From contig JBBPYK010000069.1 in assembly GCA_038199985.1 (NCBI GenBank), positions 1 to 64,000 of the forward strand: a stretch of DNA of 64,000 nt, written 5' to 3'. Made by a program: the position numbers and the translations under genes. Shown here one piece after another: positions 7,936-16,767 of the stretch. This DNA is from Arthrobacter_J sp038199985 (GTDB taxonomy: Bacteria > Actinomycetota > Actinomycetes > Actinomycetales > Micrococcaceae). Each line of letters begins with the position of its first letter. The first letter of the stretch is position 1. Below the pieces are notes generated by a model. It ran no database searches and had not been told where the DNA came from. It worked only from the letters and a program-made list of their open reading frames with translations.

Positions 7936-10452
7936 ATGGCACAGCAAAGCCCCTGGCGAAAGTTTATCAATTCGGCTTCGACTACCGAACAGGCCACTGC
8001 CGCAGCCAAGAGGCGAGGAAACGACGTCAGAGCACGTCTTCGTACAATGCTTGCTAACGACCAAGCGACTACTGAACCAGCAGAGAACTCAGTGCGTCCT
8101 TACAAAGATCTTCGGCTGCTCCCCGCTGCCTTAGTCTCCGGGGTCGCTGCGGTAGTAACAACGCAAACGGAGTCCAGCACAGGCTTTTTCATCGCGGCAC
8201 TTGCCGCAACCGGAGCCGTGGTCTTGCTCATCCTGTCTATGATGTTCCAACGGATCTCACTTGTGCTGCTGTGCGTCGTACCACTAGCAGTCGCAGCCGC
8301 TGTCACGTTCTCGGCCGCCGTTCACCTGGACACAAGACAGGCCGGTGATCTCACCACCGATGCGGTGGCAGGGACGGAAGTTGTTATGGAGCTGCGAGCA
8401 ACGTCCGACACCGTCGAAATGTCGAGTCAGTGGGGCGGGCGACGATACCGGGTCGAGGCTGGTGTTGACGGTGTAATTGCTGAGGGTCAACAGTATGAAT
8501 CCAATGCGCTGATGCTCGTTGTCGGTGGTGACTCGTGGTCTGAGGTAGGAATGGGAGACAAGATCCGGGCCTCAGGAAAACTTGCAGCGCCGCCGCCAGG
8601 GTCGAGATTTACCGCGACACTCTATTCGTCTGCTGCGCCACAGGTACAGGCTCAAGTGACGGGCTGGAAGTCTGCCACCTCGTATATGAGGGCAACATTT
8701 CGTGACGCGGCTTCCAGCTTTGGGCCCGATGTTCGGGGATTGCTTCCCGGTATGGTTCTTGGAGACAGGAGCATGCTCACTGATGAGCTCGAAGCAGCCA
8801 TGAAGAGCACCGGCCTTACCCACCTGACCGCAGTCAGCGGTTCAAACTGCGCCTTCGTGCTTGCCTTCGCCTTTCTGGGTGCTCGGCTGTTCAGGCTGCC
8901 AAGAGCACTCGCGGTCCTGATTGCCGTAGTGGCGCTGATGGGGTTCGTGTTGCTCGTCCGACCAGATCCATCTGTCTTGCGCGCCGCGGTAATGGGGGCC
9001 CTCGGTGTCCTCGCTGTCTTGTCAGGCAGAGGTAAGCTCTCTTTTGGTCTGTTACAGGTGGCTGTCATCTTCCTGATCATTGCCGATCCGTGGATTCATT
9101 CGGAGTACGGGTTCATTCTGTCGGTCCTGGCAACGACGGGGCTCATTTTGCTTGGTCCTCCGTTGGTGACGGTATTGTCCTCGGTCATGCCCCGCGCTGT
9201 GGCGGTTGTTTTGAGCATTCCGATAGCAGCGCAGGTGCTCTGCACCCCGGTTATTCTTACCCTGGATCCGGCACTGCCAACGTATTCGGTTCCTGCGAAT
9301 ATTCTGGCCTCCCCAGTTGTTCCGTTCATAACGATCTTGGGAATGATTGGGGTGTTGGCTGGATCGATTCATCCGGCCTTGGCTCTTGCCCCGAATCTGC
9401 TGGCGGCCACGGGTACACAATGGGTTGCTAGTACCGCTCGTTTCTTCTCTGACTTGCCCGCTGCTTCCACCCCATGGCTTGAAGGGCCAGCGGGGATCGT
9501 CCTGGCAACGCTTGGCACAGTGCTATTCATCGGCTGCGTTGCGGTTCTCAACCACCGCTTGAAGCATCCGGCCGATGAGCTACGCATTGTTGGAGTCAAC
9601 CGAAAGCGAAGACTTCTTGTCATCGGCTCCGGATCTATTGCCGTGCTCTTCATTTTCGCTGTGTCTGTCTTCCCCATGCCATGGCAACGGACGCCGCAGT
9701 GGGACGTCGCGGCCTGCGACGTCGGGCAAGGTGACGGGTTCGCTGTGCGCACAGGACCCACGTCGGCAATCGTCATTGATACGGGTCCGGAGCCGGAGTT
9801 GATGGACCATTGCTTGCAGACTCTCGGGGTCAAGGTTATTGACCTGTTGGTGCTGACACACTCCCACGCCGACCACTACGGCGGCGTTCAAGGCGCGATA
9901 AAGGGCCGCGTTGTCAAAAAGATTGCCTACTCATCCACGAGCGAACCACTGCCGAACACGGTACGTGCCACGATCGCGGATATACCTCAAGTACCACTAA
10001 CTGCGGGGGATGCTGGACAGCAAAATAATGTGAGTTGGCGCGTTCTGTGGCCCCCCGAGTCCTTCACCTCGACCAATGAAAACAACATGAGCTGTGTGCT
10101 TTGGGTGAGTGCCAGCGATGCCGGCCACGAAACCACCATTTTGTTCACCGGCGACCTCGAGGAGGATGCAGCCGCCAGACTTCTCGCGGCCGAACCCGAT
10201 CTCGCGTCAGGGACCATCGATGTTTTGAAGGTCGCCCACCACGGCGCGCGCAACGGTGGTACTAGCATCGTTGAACGAGTCCGGCCACGTTTGGCGGTGA
10301 TCTCTGTCAGTGCAGAGAACACCTATGGTCACCCTGGATCAATCATCGTGAATGCGTTGGAATCAGAGGGTACTACCGTTTTGAGGACTGACATTACAGG
10401 ATCGTTCACCTTAGACATGGTCGAGGATAAGTTGGTCGCCAGGCCTTTCTGA
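7936..10452 (+). CDS. comEC: ComEC/Rec2 DNA uptake channel protein
   Basis: Predicted polytopic inner-membrane channel that moves single-stranded DNA into the cytoplasm; 838 aa. Two hydrophobic stretches near the N-terminus precede an OB-like region. The Competence domain follows (from about residue 255, PGMVLGDRS, SGSNCAFVLAF) with many membrane segments. The C-terminal third is a metallo-beta-lactamase fold with the metal motif HSHADHYGG (about residue 642), proposed in the family to degrade the non-transported strand. The ATG directly follows the comEA stop codon. Confidence 0.95.
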   Translation: MAQQSPWRKFINSASTTEQATAAAKRRGNDVRARLRTMLANDQATTEPAENSVRPYKDLRLLPAALVSGVAAVVTTQTESSTGFFIAALAATGAVVLLILSMMFQRISLVLLCVVPLAVAAAVTFSAAVHLDTRQAGDLTTDAVAGTEVVMELRATSDTVEMSSQWGGRRYRVEAGVDGVIAEGQQYESNALMLVVGGDSWSEVGMGDKIRASGKLAAPPPGSRFTATLYSSAAPQVQAQVTGWKSATSYMRATFRDAASSFGPDVRGLLPGMVLGDRSMLTDELEAAMKSTGLTHLTAVSGSNCAFVLAFAFLGARLFRLPRALAVLIAVVALMGFVLLVRPDPSVLRAAVMGALGVLAVLSGRGKLSFGLLQVAVIFLIIADPWIHSEYGFILSVLATTGLILLGPPLVTVLSSVMPRAVAVVLSIPIAAQVLCTPVILTLDPALPTYSVPANILASPVVPFITILGMIGVLAGSIHPALALAPNLLAATGTQWVASTARFFSDLPAASTPWLEGPAGIVLATLGTVLFIGCVAVLNHRLKHPADELRIVGVNRKRRLLVIGSGSIAVLFIFAVSVFPMPWQRTPQWDVAACDVGQGDGFAVRTGPTSAIVIDTGPEPELMDHCLQTLGVKVIDLLVLTHSHADHYGGVQGAIKGRVVKKIAYSSTSEPLPNTVRATIADIPQVPLTAGDAGQQNNVSWRVLWPPESFTSTNENNMSCVLWVSASDAGHETTILFTGDLEEDAAARLLAAEPDLASGTIDVLKVAHHGARNGGTSIVERVRPRLAVISVSAENTYGHPGSIIVNALESEGTTVLRTDITGSFTLDMVEDKLVARPF

Positions 10453-10534
10453 TCTGGTTCCCTCAGTTGGCCGAATGCAACCTGCGTGGCAATCTAGAGG
10501 GGTTCATCAATTCCTCCGTCCCGACAGGTGGCTC

Positions 10535-11548
10535 ATGAGTCCTGCCCCAGGCAAGCATAAAACGGGTCATTCCCAGAACTCCGTTTCTTGGACCGAAGCT
10601 TATCCTGCTCCTCTGGTCCTCGTAGTCGGCCCGGAGGACTACCTGGGGACTAGAGCCTTCGATGTGATTCGTCGCAAAGTCCGCGAAGAGCGGTCCGAAA
10701 CGGAGACTATTCACCTCAATGCCTCGAACTACGCAGCTGGCCAGCTTGAAATGCATGCGTCGCCGTCCCTGTTCGGTGATGCCAAGTTGATAGAAGTAAC
10801 GCAACTGGAGCAGATGAATGACGATTTCCTCACCGATGCAGTGCAGTATGCCACTGCGTCGGCCCCTGATGTCGTGCTCGTACTGCGCCATCAAGGGGGA
10901 AATCGAGGAAAAAAACTGCTGGACGTCATCCGGCAGTCGGGTGCTCCTGTCATCGACTGTCAGCCTCTAAAAAAGGATAGCGACAAAGCTGCTTTCGTCA
11001 CGTCAGAATTTCGTGGTGCCCGACGCAGAATCGAACCTGAGGCGGTCAGAGCACTTGTTTCCGCAGTCGGATCGCAGCTTTCGGATCTCGCGGCAGCCTG
11101 TCAGCAGCTTTCCTTGGACATTGAAGGGACCGTCACAACTGAGTCAGTAGAAAAGTACTACGGTGGACGCGTGGAAGCTACAGCCTTCAAGGTGGCGGAT
11201 GCAGCCTTGGCCGGAAGGGGCGGGCAGGCACTCTCTATGGCTAGGCACGCGCTGGCCACCGGAGTAGATCCTGTACCACTCGTCGCCGCGCTAGCCATGA
11301 AAGTGAGGACAGTTGGCAAGGTGATCCAGACCGGTGGAAGCAGTGCGCAGTTGGCCAAAGAGCTCGGCATGGCACCGTGGCAGGTTGAGCAAGCCCGCCG
11401 TGATGGTCGGTCGTGGACTCCGGAGGCGGTTATCCAATCGATAAAAGTCCTCGCTGAAGCAGATGCTCAGGTTAAAGGCGCTGGCAAGGATCCCGTGTAT
11501 GCCGTGGAAAGGGCCATAACCGTTATTTCTCTCGCGAACCGAAGCTGA
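10535..11548 (+). CDS. holA: DNA polymerase III subunit delta
   Basis: Clamp-loader delta subunit that opens the beta sliding clamp; 337 aa from ATG at 10535. The frame also has an earlier ATG at 10475 (357 aa), but the family similarity begins near PLVLVVGPEDYLGTRA, favouring the later one. The C-terminal helical collar domain contains the segment AFKVADAALAGRGGQALSMA. It lies 82 nt downstream of comEC, the usual order in many bacteria, and ends at a strong bidirectional terminator. Confidence 0.92.
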   Translation: MSPAPGKHKTGHSQNSVSWTEAYPAPLVLVVGPEDYLGTRAFDVIRRKVREERSETETIHLNASNYAAGQLEMHASPSLFGDAKLIEVTQLEQMNDDFLTDAVQYATASAPDVVLVLRHQGGNRGKKLLDVIRQSGAPVIDCQPLKKDSDKAAFVTSEFRGARRRIEPEAVRALVSAVGSQLSDLAAACQQLSLDIEGTVTTESVEKYYGGRVEATAFKVADAALAGRGGQALSMARHALATGVDPVPLVAALAMKVRTVGKVIQTGGSSAQLAKELGMAPWQVEQARRDGRSWTPEAVIQSIKVLAEADAQVKGAGKDPVYAVERAITVISLANRS

Positions 11549-11554
11549 ACACAG

Positions 11555-11589
11555 AAATGGCCGGTTCCTCGTGAGGAACCGGCCATTTT
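11555..11589. terminator. Bidirectional terminator between holA and rpsT
   Basis: A perfect 16-bp stem (11555-11570 with 11573-11588) closes on a 2-nt gap and is flanked by A and T runs on both sides, so it can end transcripts of holA (plus) and rpsT (minus). Confidence 0.9.
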
Positions 11590-11599
11590 CGAGACCTGT

Positions 11600-11860
11600 T
11601 TACAGGGCGTTGACCTTCTTGGAGATCGCCGACTTACGGTTTGAAGCGTTGTTCTGGTGGATCACTCCCTTGGACACAGCCTTGTCCAGCTTGCGGTTGG
11701 CAGTAGCCAACGCAATAACAGCTGCTTCCTTATCTGAGGAGGCAACGGCCGTGTTCACGGTGCGGATCACTGATTTCAACTCAGACTTGAAAGCGTTGTT
11801 ACGCTGACGAGCCTTTTCGTTGGTCAGGTTGCGCTTCTTCTGGGACTTGATATTTGCCAC
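11600..11860 (-). CDS. rpsT: 30S ribosomal protein S20
   Basis: Small basic 16S rRNA-binding protein; 86 aa, normal length. It starts with GTG at 11860 (MANIKSQKKRNLTNEKAR), the family N-terminus, and ends KSAISKKVNAL. It is transcribed alone toward the shared terminator with holA, and divergently from lepA across a 305-nt gap. Confidence 0.98.
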   Translation of the reverse strand: MANIKSQKKRNLTNEKARQRNNAFKSELKSVIRTVNTAVASSDKEAAVIALATANRKLDKAVSKGVIHQNNASNRKSAISKKVNAL

Positions 11861-12165
11861 GTATGGAGACTCTCTTTGTATTGCGGACTGGTCGGTGAGG
11901 GTAATTCTTTCCAGCCATTGACTGAGCGGCGTGGGGATACCGTAATGGCGACTGGACTGAAGTGCCCGTCGACCTGCTCGGACACACAGCAGTCAACACT
12001 AGCAGAAAGTGCTTACATACGCAGATAAACACACGCCGTGAGCGTGCCGTGCACCCGTCAGTAAGCGGGCAGGAGTTGTCGCGCTAGCATGGGAGAATAT
12101 AGGTTCTACGGTTGCCGTCCAAACGGCCGCTGAAGCCCCCGTCCGCAAAAAGTGAGGAACTGCCA
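11861..12165. other. rpsT-lepA divergent intergenic region
   Basis: About 305 nt without a credible gene. It must hold the rpsT leader and promoter (minus) and the lepA promoter (plus). The only element I can propose is the lepA promoter at 12076-12103; no convincing rpsT promoter was recognised. Confidence 0.5.
12076..12103 (+). promoter_or_regulatory. Candidate lepA promoter
   Basis: TTGTCG (12076-12081) and TATAGG (12098-12103) are separated by 16 nt. They would give a transcript starting near 12110, about 55 nt upstream of the GTG start, which has its own GAGGA ribosome site. Confidence 0.35.
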
Positions 12166-14019
12166 GTGTCTCCCATGGCCCGCACCGCACCGGTGCCCGC
12201 CGCAACGGATCCGGCGATCATCAGGAACTTCTGCATCATCGCTCACATCGACCATGGGAAATCCACCCTGGCGGACCGGATGCTGCAATTCACTGGAGTG
12301 GTCGAGAAGCGGGATATGAAAGCTCAGTATCTCGATCGCATGGATATTGAGCGCGAGCGTGGGATCACCATTAAATCGCAGGCTGTGCGCATGCCCTGGG
12401 AGCTCGACGGTACAGCTTATGCCTTAAACATGATCGACACCCCGGGCCACGTTGACTTTACATATGAGGTGTCTCGCTCACTCGCCGCATGCGAGGGCGC
12501 GGTTCTCCTCGTGGATGCAGCACAGGGGATTGAGGCACAGACGTTGGCCAATCTTTACCTGGCCATGGAGAATGACCTCGCAATCATTCCTGTGCTGAAC
12601 AAAATTGATCTGCCCGGTGCGCAGCCCGAAAAATACGCTGAAGAGCTCGCCAATCTTATCGGGGGTAAACCTGAAGACGTTTTGCTTGTCTCCGGCAAGA
12701 CAGGTGCCGGAGTCGAGGCTCTTCTCGACAAAATCGTTGCTGATCTGCCCCCTCCCGTGGGCGATGCCAATGCGCCAGCCCGAGCAATGATTTTCGACTC
12801 TGTTTATGACACTTATCGTGGTGTGGTCACCTACGTCCGTGTGGTCGATGGAAAATTGAGTCCGCGCGAACGGATTCAGATGATGTCGACTAGGGCAAGC
12901 CACGAGCTACTGGAAATTGGTGTCAGCTCACCCGAGCCCACTATCACTAAGGGCCTAGGCGTCGGAGAGGTGGGTTATCTCATCACCGGTGTCAAGGATG
13001 TTCGGCTATCCAAAGTCGGCGACACAGTGACTAATCTTGCGAAACCCGCGGCAGCATCGCTCGGAGGATACGCCGATCCGAAGCCCATGGTGTTCTCCGG
13101 GCTCTACCCTATCGACGGTACTGACTACCCTGTCCTACGAGATGCCCTCGACAAGCTCAAACTCAACGATGCGGCGCTCACTTATGAGCCTGAGACGTCC
13201 GCTGCACTTGGCTTCGGGTTCCGTGTGGGTTTCCTCGGACTTCTGCACTTGGAGATCATCAGGGAACGGCTCGAGCGTGAATCCAACTTGGATCTTATTT
13301 CAACAGCACCGAACGTCGTGTACGACGTAACACTCGAAGACAACACCGTCATCACGGTCACCAATCCCAGCGAGTACCCCAACGGGAAGGTGACTGAAGT
13401 CCGCGAACCCATGGTGTCTGCAACGATACTTGCGCCGAGTGAGTTTGTCGGAGCGATTATGGAACTTTGTCAGACACGCCGTGGCCAACTTGGCGGAATG
13501 GATTATCTGTCGGAAGAGCGCGTGGAACTACGCTATCGACTCCCGCTCGCCGAAATTGTGTTTGATTTTTTCGACCTGTTGAAATCAAAAACACGCGGCT
13601 ATGCATCCTTGGATTGGAAGGCAGACGGCGAGCAAGCAGCTGATCTCGTCAAGGTGGACATCCTCCTTCAGGGCGAACAAGTAGATGCTTTCAGCGCCAT
13701 CACACACAGGGATAAGGCGTACAACTATGGCGTCCTGATGACAGGAAAGCTTCGCGCGTTGATTCCACGCCAGCACTTCGAAGTGCCCATTCAGGCCGCA
13801 ATCGGTTCGCGGATAATCGCCCGAGAGAATATTCGTGCCATCCGCAAGGACGTCTTGGCCAAATGCTACGGTGGCGACATCTCACGCAAACGAAAGTTGC
13901 TGGAGAAGCAGAAAGAGGGCAAGAAGCGGATGAAGATGGTGGGCCGCGTCGAGGTTCCTCAGGAGGCTTTCGTTGCGGCCTTGTCGTCCGACGATTCGAA
14001 GGCCAAAGCGAAGAAGTAA
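12166..14019 (+). CDS. lepA: Elongation factor 4 (LepA)
   Basis: Ribosome-associated GTPase; 617 aa from GTG at 12166. That start is chosen because GAGG lies 8 nt upstream and the product begins MSPMARTAPV. A TTG at 12112 would add 18 residues, and an ATG at 12175 is a third option. G1 is AHIDHGKST (about residue 26), G3 is DTPGHVDF, G4 is NKID. The C-terminal LepA-specific domain ends in a lysine-rich tail (KRKLLEKQKEGKKRMK). hemW follows after 31 nt, a common pairing. Confidence 0.97.
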   Translation: MSPMARTAPVPAATDPAIIRNFCIIAHIDHGKSTLADRMLQFTGVVEKRDMKAQYLDRMDIERERGITIKSQAVRMPWELDGTAYALNMIDTPGHVDFTYEVSRSLAACEGAVLLVDAAQGIEAQTLANLYLAMENDLAIIPVLNKIDLPGAQPEKYAEELANLIGGKPEDVLLVSGKTGAGVEALLDKIVADLPPPVGDANAPARAMIFDSVYDTYRGVVTYVRVVDGKLSPRERIQMMSTRASHELLEIGVSSPEPTITKGLGVGEVGYLITGVKDVRLSKVGDTVTNLAKPAAASLGGYADPKPMVFSGLYPIDGTDYPVLRDALDKLKLNDAALTYEPETSAALGFGFRVGFLGLLHLEIIRERLERESNLDLISTAPNVVYDVTLEDNTVITVTNPSEYPNGKVTEVREPMVSATILAPSEFVGAIMELCQTRRGQLGGMDYLSEERVELRYRLPLAEIVFDFFDLLKSKTRGYASLDWKADGEQAADLVKVDILLQGEQVDAFSAITHRDKAYNYGVLMTGKLRALIPRQHFEVPIQAAIGSRIIARENIRAIRKDVLAKCYGGDISRKRKLLEKQKEGKKRMKMVGRVEVPQEAFVAALSSDDSKAKAKK

Positions 14020-14050
14020 TGCCGTTTCCTAACACGTACGGACAACCCTA

Positions 14051-15283
14051 GTGCCTGGTGCACTGCCGCTCGGAGAGCCAGCACCGGCTAATGGTTTACT
14101 CCCCGTTCAAGCTGCGGTAGGCAGCGATAGACGCAGTTTTGGACTATATGTTCACATCCCATTCTGCGCCGTTCGTTGCGGATACTGTGATTTCAACACC
14201 TACACGGCTACTGAGCTCGGAGGGGGTGCGTCGCAGGATCAGTACGCCTCCACCGCCTGCAGAGAAATAGAGTTGGCTCAGCAAGTTCTCGTGAGCTCAG
14301 GTATTCAACCACGACCGCTGAGCACCGTCTTTTTCGGAGGGGGAACGCCAACACTTCTGGATACCGAGGATCTGACGTCGGTTCTGACCGCTGCCATTGA
14401 CACCTGGGGGCTTACTCCAGGAGCGGAAGTTACAACTGAAGCCAACCCAGATTCGGTGACTCCAGAAGCTCTGAAAGCGTTGGCTGCAGCCGGATTTACC
14501 CGCGTATCCTTCGGCATGCAATCGGTGATGCCACATGTACTCAAGGTACTGGACCGAACGCACTCACCCGAGCGTGTCCCCCAGGCGGTGGAGTGGGCGC
14601 GTGACGCCGGGCTGTCGGTTAGCCTTGACTTGATTTATGGTACTCCCGGGGAGTCTCTGTCCGACTGGGAAACTAGCCTGGACGCCGCCTTAAGCTACGC
14701 TCCAGATCACATCTCTGCCTACGCCCTGATCATCGAGGAGGGCACAAAGCTCGCCGCGCAGATTCGCAGGGGAGAGGTGCCCGGTGTAGACGACGACGAT
14801 CATGCGGATAAGTACCTCGTAGCGGAGCAGAAACTGCAGGCTGCCGGTATGCGCTGGTATGAAGTTAGTAACTGGGCCAAATCGGAGTCGGAACGATGCC
14901 AACACAATCTCGCCTACTGGCGGGGTGAGGACTGGTGGGGGATCGGCCCGGGCGCCCACTCTCATGTCGGCGGCGTACGTTGGTGGAACGTAAAGCACCC
15001 AAGCGCTTATGCCGCACGGCTGGCGGCTAAAGAATCTCCGGCCGCCGGTCGCGAAACATTGGATGAGCCGACCCGTAGGGTCGAAGACATCATGCTGCGG
15101 ACCAGATTGTCTGAAGGATTGGATATCAGTGGGTTGGACGCAGGGGCACGTAAGCGGATCCCCGAACTTATTGCCGAAGAGCTTGTGGAGGGTAGATCCG
15201 CCCTTCGTGGCAACCTCGTCCTCACGTTGCGTGGTCGTCTCCTAGCCGATGCGGTGGTCCGCAGGTTGTTGCCCGACGATTAG
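14051..15283 (+). CDS. hemW: HemW-like radical SAM protein
   Basis: Radical SAM protein of the HemN/HemW group; 410 aa from GTG at 14051. HemW members act as heme chaperones rather than coproporphyrinogen oxidases. The cluster cysteines are C39, C43 and C46 in HIPFCAVRCGYC. FFGGGTPT and the C-terminal HNLAYWRGEDWWGIGPGA signature follow. The HNLAYW motif is the HemW-type sequence. Its last 4 nt overlap the 3' end of the convergent DUF4870 gene. Confidence 0.92.
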   Translation: MPGALPLGEPAPANGLLPVQAAVGSDRRSFGLYVHIPFCAVRCGYCDFNTYTATELGGGASQDQYASTACREIELAQQVLVSSGIQPRPLSTVFFGGGTPTLLDTEDLTSVLTAAIDTWGLTPGAEVTTEANPDSVTPEALKALAAAGFTRVSFGMQSVMPHVLKVLDRTHSPERVPQAVEWARDAGLSVSLDLIYGTPGESLSDWETSLDAALSYAPDHISAYALIIEEGTKLAAQIRRGEVPGVDDDDHADKYLVAEQKLQAAGMRWYEVSNWAKSESERCQHNLAYWRGEDWWGIGPGAHSHVGGVRWWNVKHPSAYAARLAAKESPAAGRETLDEPTRRVEDIMLRTRLSEGLDISGLDAGARKRIPELIAEELVEGRSALRGNLVLTLRGRLLADAVVRRLLPDD

Positions 15284-15705
15284 TGCAAGAGGCGCAGGTT
15301 GTAGTCATAGCGATAGGGACGTCCGCGGTTGACCTGAATCCCCGCTTTGACCGAGTACACAGTGACGCCCACCCAGACCAAGGCGTTGACAACTGCGAAT
15401 ACACCCCCAATGCCTGGTAGCAGAGATAGCAGGAAAGCAACGAGGGCGACCGCCGAGGGGGGCAACGTGAAGTTCAAGGCCTCTTTAGACTCTTGGGCGG
15501 TAAATGGCCCCCGCTCACGGAATACCAAGTAAATAATCAGCGACGGTATGAAAAACAGGATGCCACCGAAATGGGCGAGAGTAGCCCATTGGCGGTCCTC
15601 GGAAGCGGTGAGGGGCAAGGCCGTCGCGGGTGATCCCTGATACTGCGGCTTCGCCCGTGATTTGCCGTCTTCGCCGGGTCGATCCTGACTAGCGGGGTTG
15701 GACAC
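15280..15705 (-). CDS. DUF4870 domain membrane protein
   Basis: Predicted small integral membrane protein, 141 aa, function unknown. A hydrophilic N-terminus (about 40 residues) is followed by the family hallmark WATLAHFGGILFFIPSLIIY and ESKEALNFTL. Further membrane segments lie around residues 83-120. It starts with GTG at 15705 behind AAGGAAG. It converges on hemW and overlaps it by 4 nt. Confidence 0.85.
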   Translation of the reverse strand: MSNPASQDRPGEDGKSRAKPQYQGSPATALPLTASEDRQWATLAHFGGILFFIPSLIIYLVFRERGPFTAQESKEALNFTLPPSAVALVAFLLSLLPGIGGVFAVVNALVWVGVTVYSVKAGIQVNRGRPYRYDYNLRLLH

Positions 15706-15797
15706 TGATACTTCCTTTTCCTGTATCTCCGTGGACGGTCCCGTTCGGATGCCGAACGATTTATCGCCTGCTACGGACGCTGCTCTTCCTATCTTAC

Positions 15798-16640
15798 TTA
15801 TGCAGTCAGGAAATCAATGACTTCTTCTACACGACCCAATAGGGACGGCTCTAAATCAGCATAGGTTGAGACGGCTTTGAGCATTCGGTGCCATCCCTGA
15901 CCGACGTCGGCCTTATCTGCGTGTGGCCAACCGATACGCGTAAGAATTCCGGTTTTAAAGTCCTCACCACGCGGGACTTCTGGCCACTGCGATAGTCCAA
16001 GAACACGAGGCCGGATCGCCTGCCACACGTCAACGTAGGGATGACCGACGATGAGGACGTTCGACCGCGCGCCAGGTAAAGACATGGCCTCTTGCGCTAT
16101 GCGCGACTCTTTTGACCCAGGGACTAGGTGGTCAACGAGAACACCGAGCCGTCGTTGCGGTCCTGGATCGAAATCTTGGATCGCACCGCGTAGATCATCG
16201 ATGCCGTGCAGTGGTTCGACAACGATCCCCTCATGTCGGAGGTCTTCACCCCAAACTTTTTCGACGAGTTCGGCATCGTGTTTTCCCTCAACCCAAATCC
16301 TGCTGGCACGGGCAGTCCGAGCTCGTGTGGCTGCCACTTTTACCGAACCTGATGCCGTTCGATGCGCCGAAACTTTCGTGATGGTGGGTTGTGGCGAAAC
16401 GACCTTCACTGGCTCGCCATCAAGTAGGAACCCATAGCCTAAGCGGAAGGTCCGTGTTTTGCCGTTGCGGTCCTCCAGCGACATCACGTGGAGGCCACCC
16501 GACTTCTCCACTCGGACGACGGCACCTACCCAGCCAGTCTGGCTGTCCTCCAGGACCACACCCGCAGAAGCCTCAACTTCTGTCAGTTCCTGGCGGCTCG
16601 GTTCGGTCAGGTCCTGTGGTCCCCATCCGTATGTGGTCAT
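15798..16640 (-). CDS. DUF3097 family protein
   Basis: Conserved actinobacterial protein of 280 aa and unknown function. The ATG at 16640 (MTTYGWGPQDL) is chosen; the longer open frame up to 16805 runs through the CIRCE element and is unlikely to be translated. Features visible: an N-terminal beta-rich part (VGAVVRVEKSGGLHVMSLED), a basic linker (about 118-128), and a Toprim-like segment IWVEGKHDAELVEKVWGEDL. That last segment hints at a nucleic-acid-related role, which is inference only. Divergent from hrcA. Confidence 0.85.
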   Translation of the reverse strand: MTTYGWGPQDLTEPSRQELTEVEASAGVVLEDSQTGWVGAVVRVEKSGGLHVMSLEDRNGKTRTFRLGYGFLLDGEPVKVVSPQPTITKVSAHRTASGSVKVAATRARTARASRIWVEGKHDAELVEKVWGEDLRHEGIVVEPLHGIDDLRGAIQDFDPGPQRRLGVLVDHLVPGSKESRIAQEAMSLPGARSNVLIVGHPYVDVWQAIRPRVLGLSQWPEVPRGEDFKTGILTRIGWPHADKADVGQGWHRMLKAVSTYADLEPSLLGRVEEVIDFLTA

Positions 16641-16653
16641 GCCCACGATGCTA
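16640..16653 (-). promoter_or_regulatory. Candidate leaderless -10 box of the DUF3097 gene
   Basis: On the minus strand TAGCAT (16653-16648) ends 8 nt before the ATG at 16640. No ribosome site is present. The CIRCE element begins about 35 bp further upstream. Confidence 0.4.
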
Positions 16654-16687
16654 GCAAGTCCTGCCAGACCGGGTAGAGGTATTAGAC

Positions 16688-16714
16688 TTAGCACTTGGGT
16701 GTGTCGAGTGCTAA
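16688..16714. promoter_or_regulatory. CIRCE operator
   Basis: TTAGCACTT (16688-16696), 9-nt spacer, GAGTGCTAA (16706-16714). This matches the CIRCE consensus TTAGCACTC-N9-GAGTGCTAA with one mismatch in the left arm. It is the binding site of HrcA, whose gene starts 54 nt downstream, so autoregulation of the hrcA operon is expected. Confidence 0.95.
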
Positions 16715-16767
16715 CTTCGATCCCCGGACCATGACCCGACAACGGGAGAGCGCAGGAGGTGACTTCG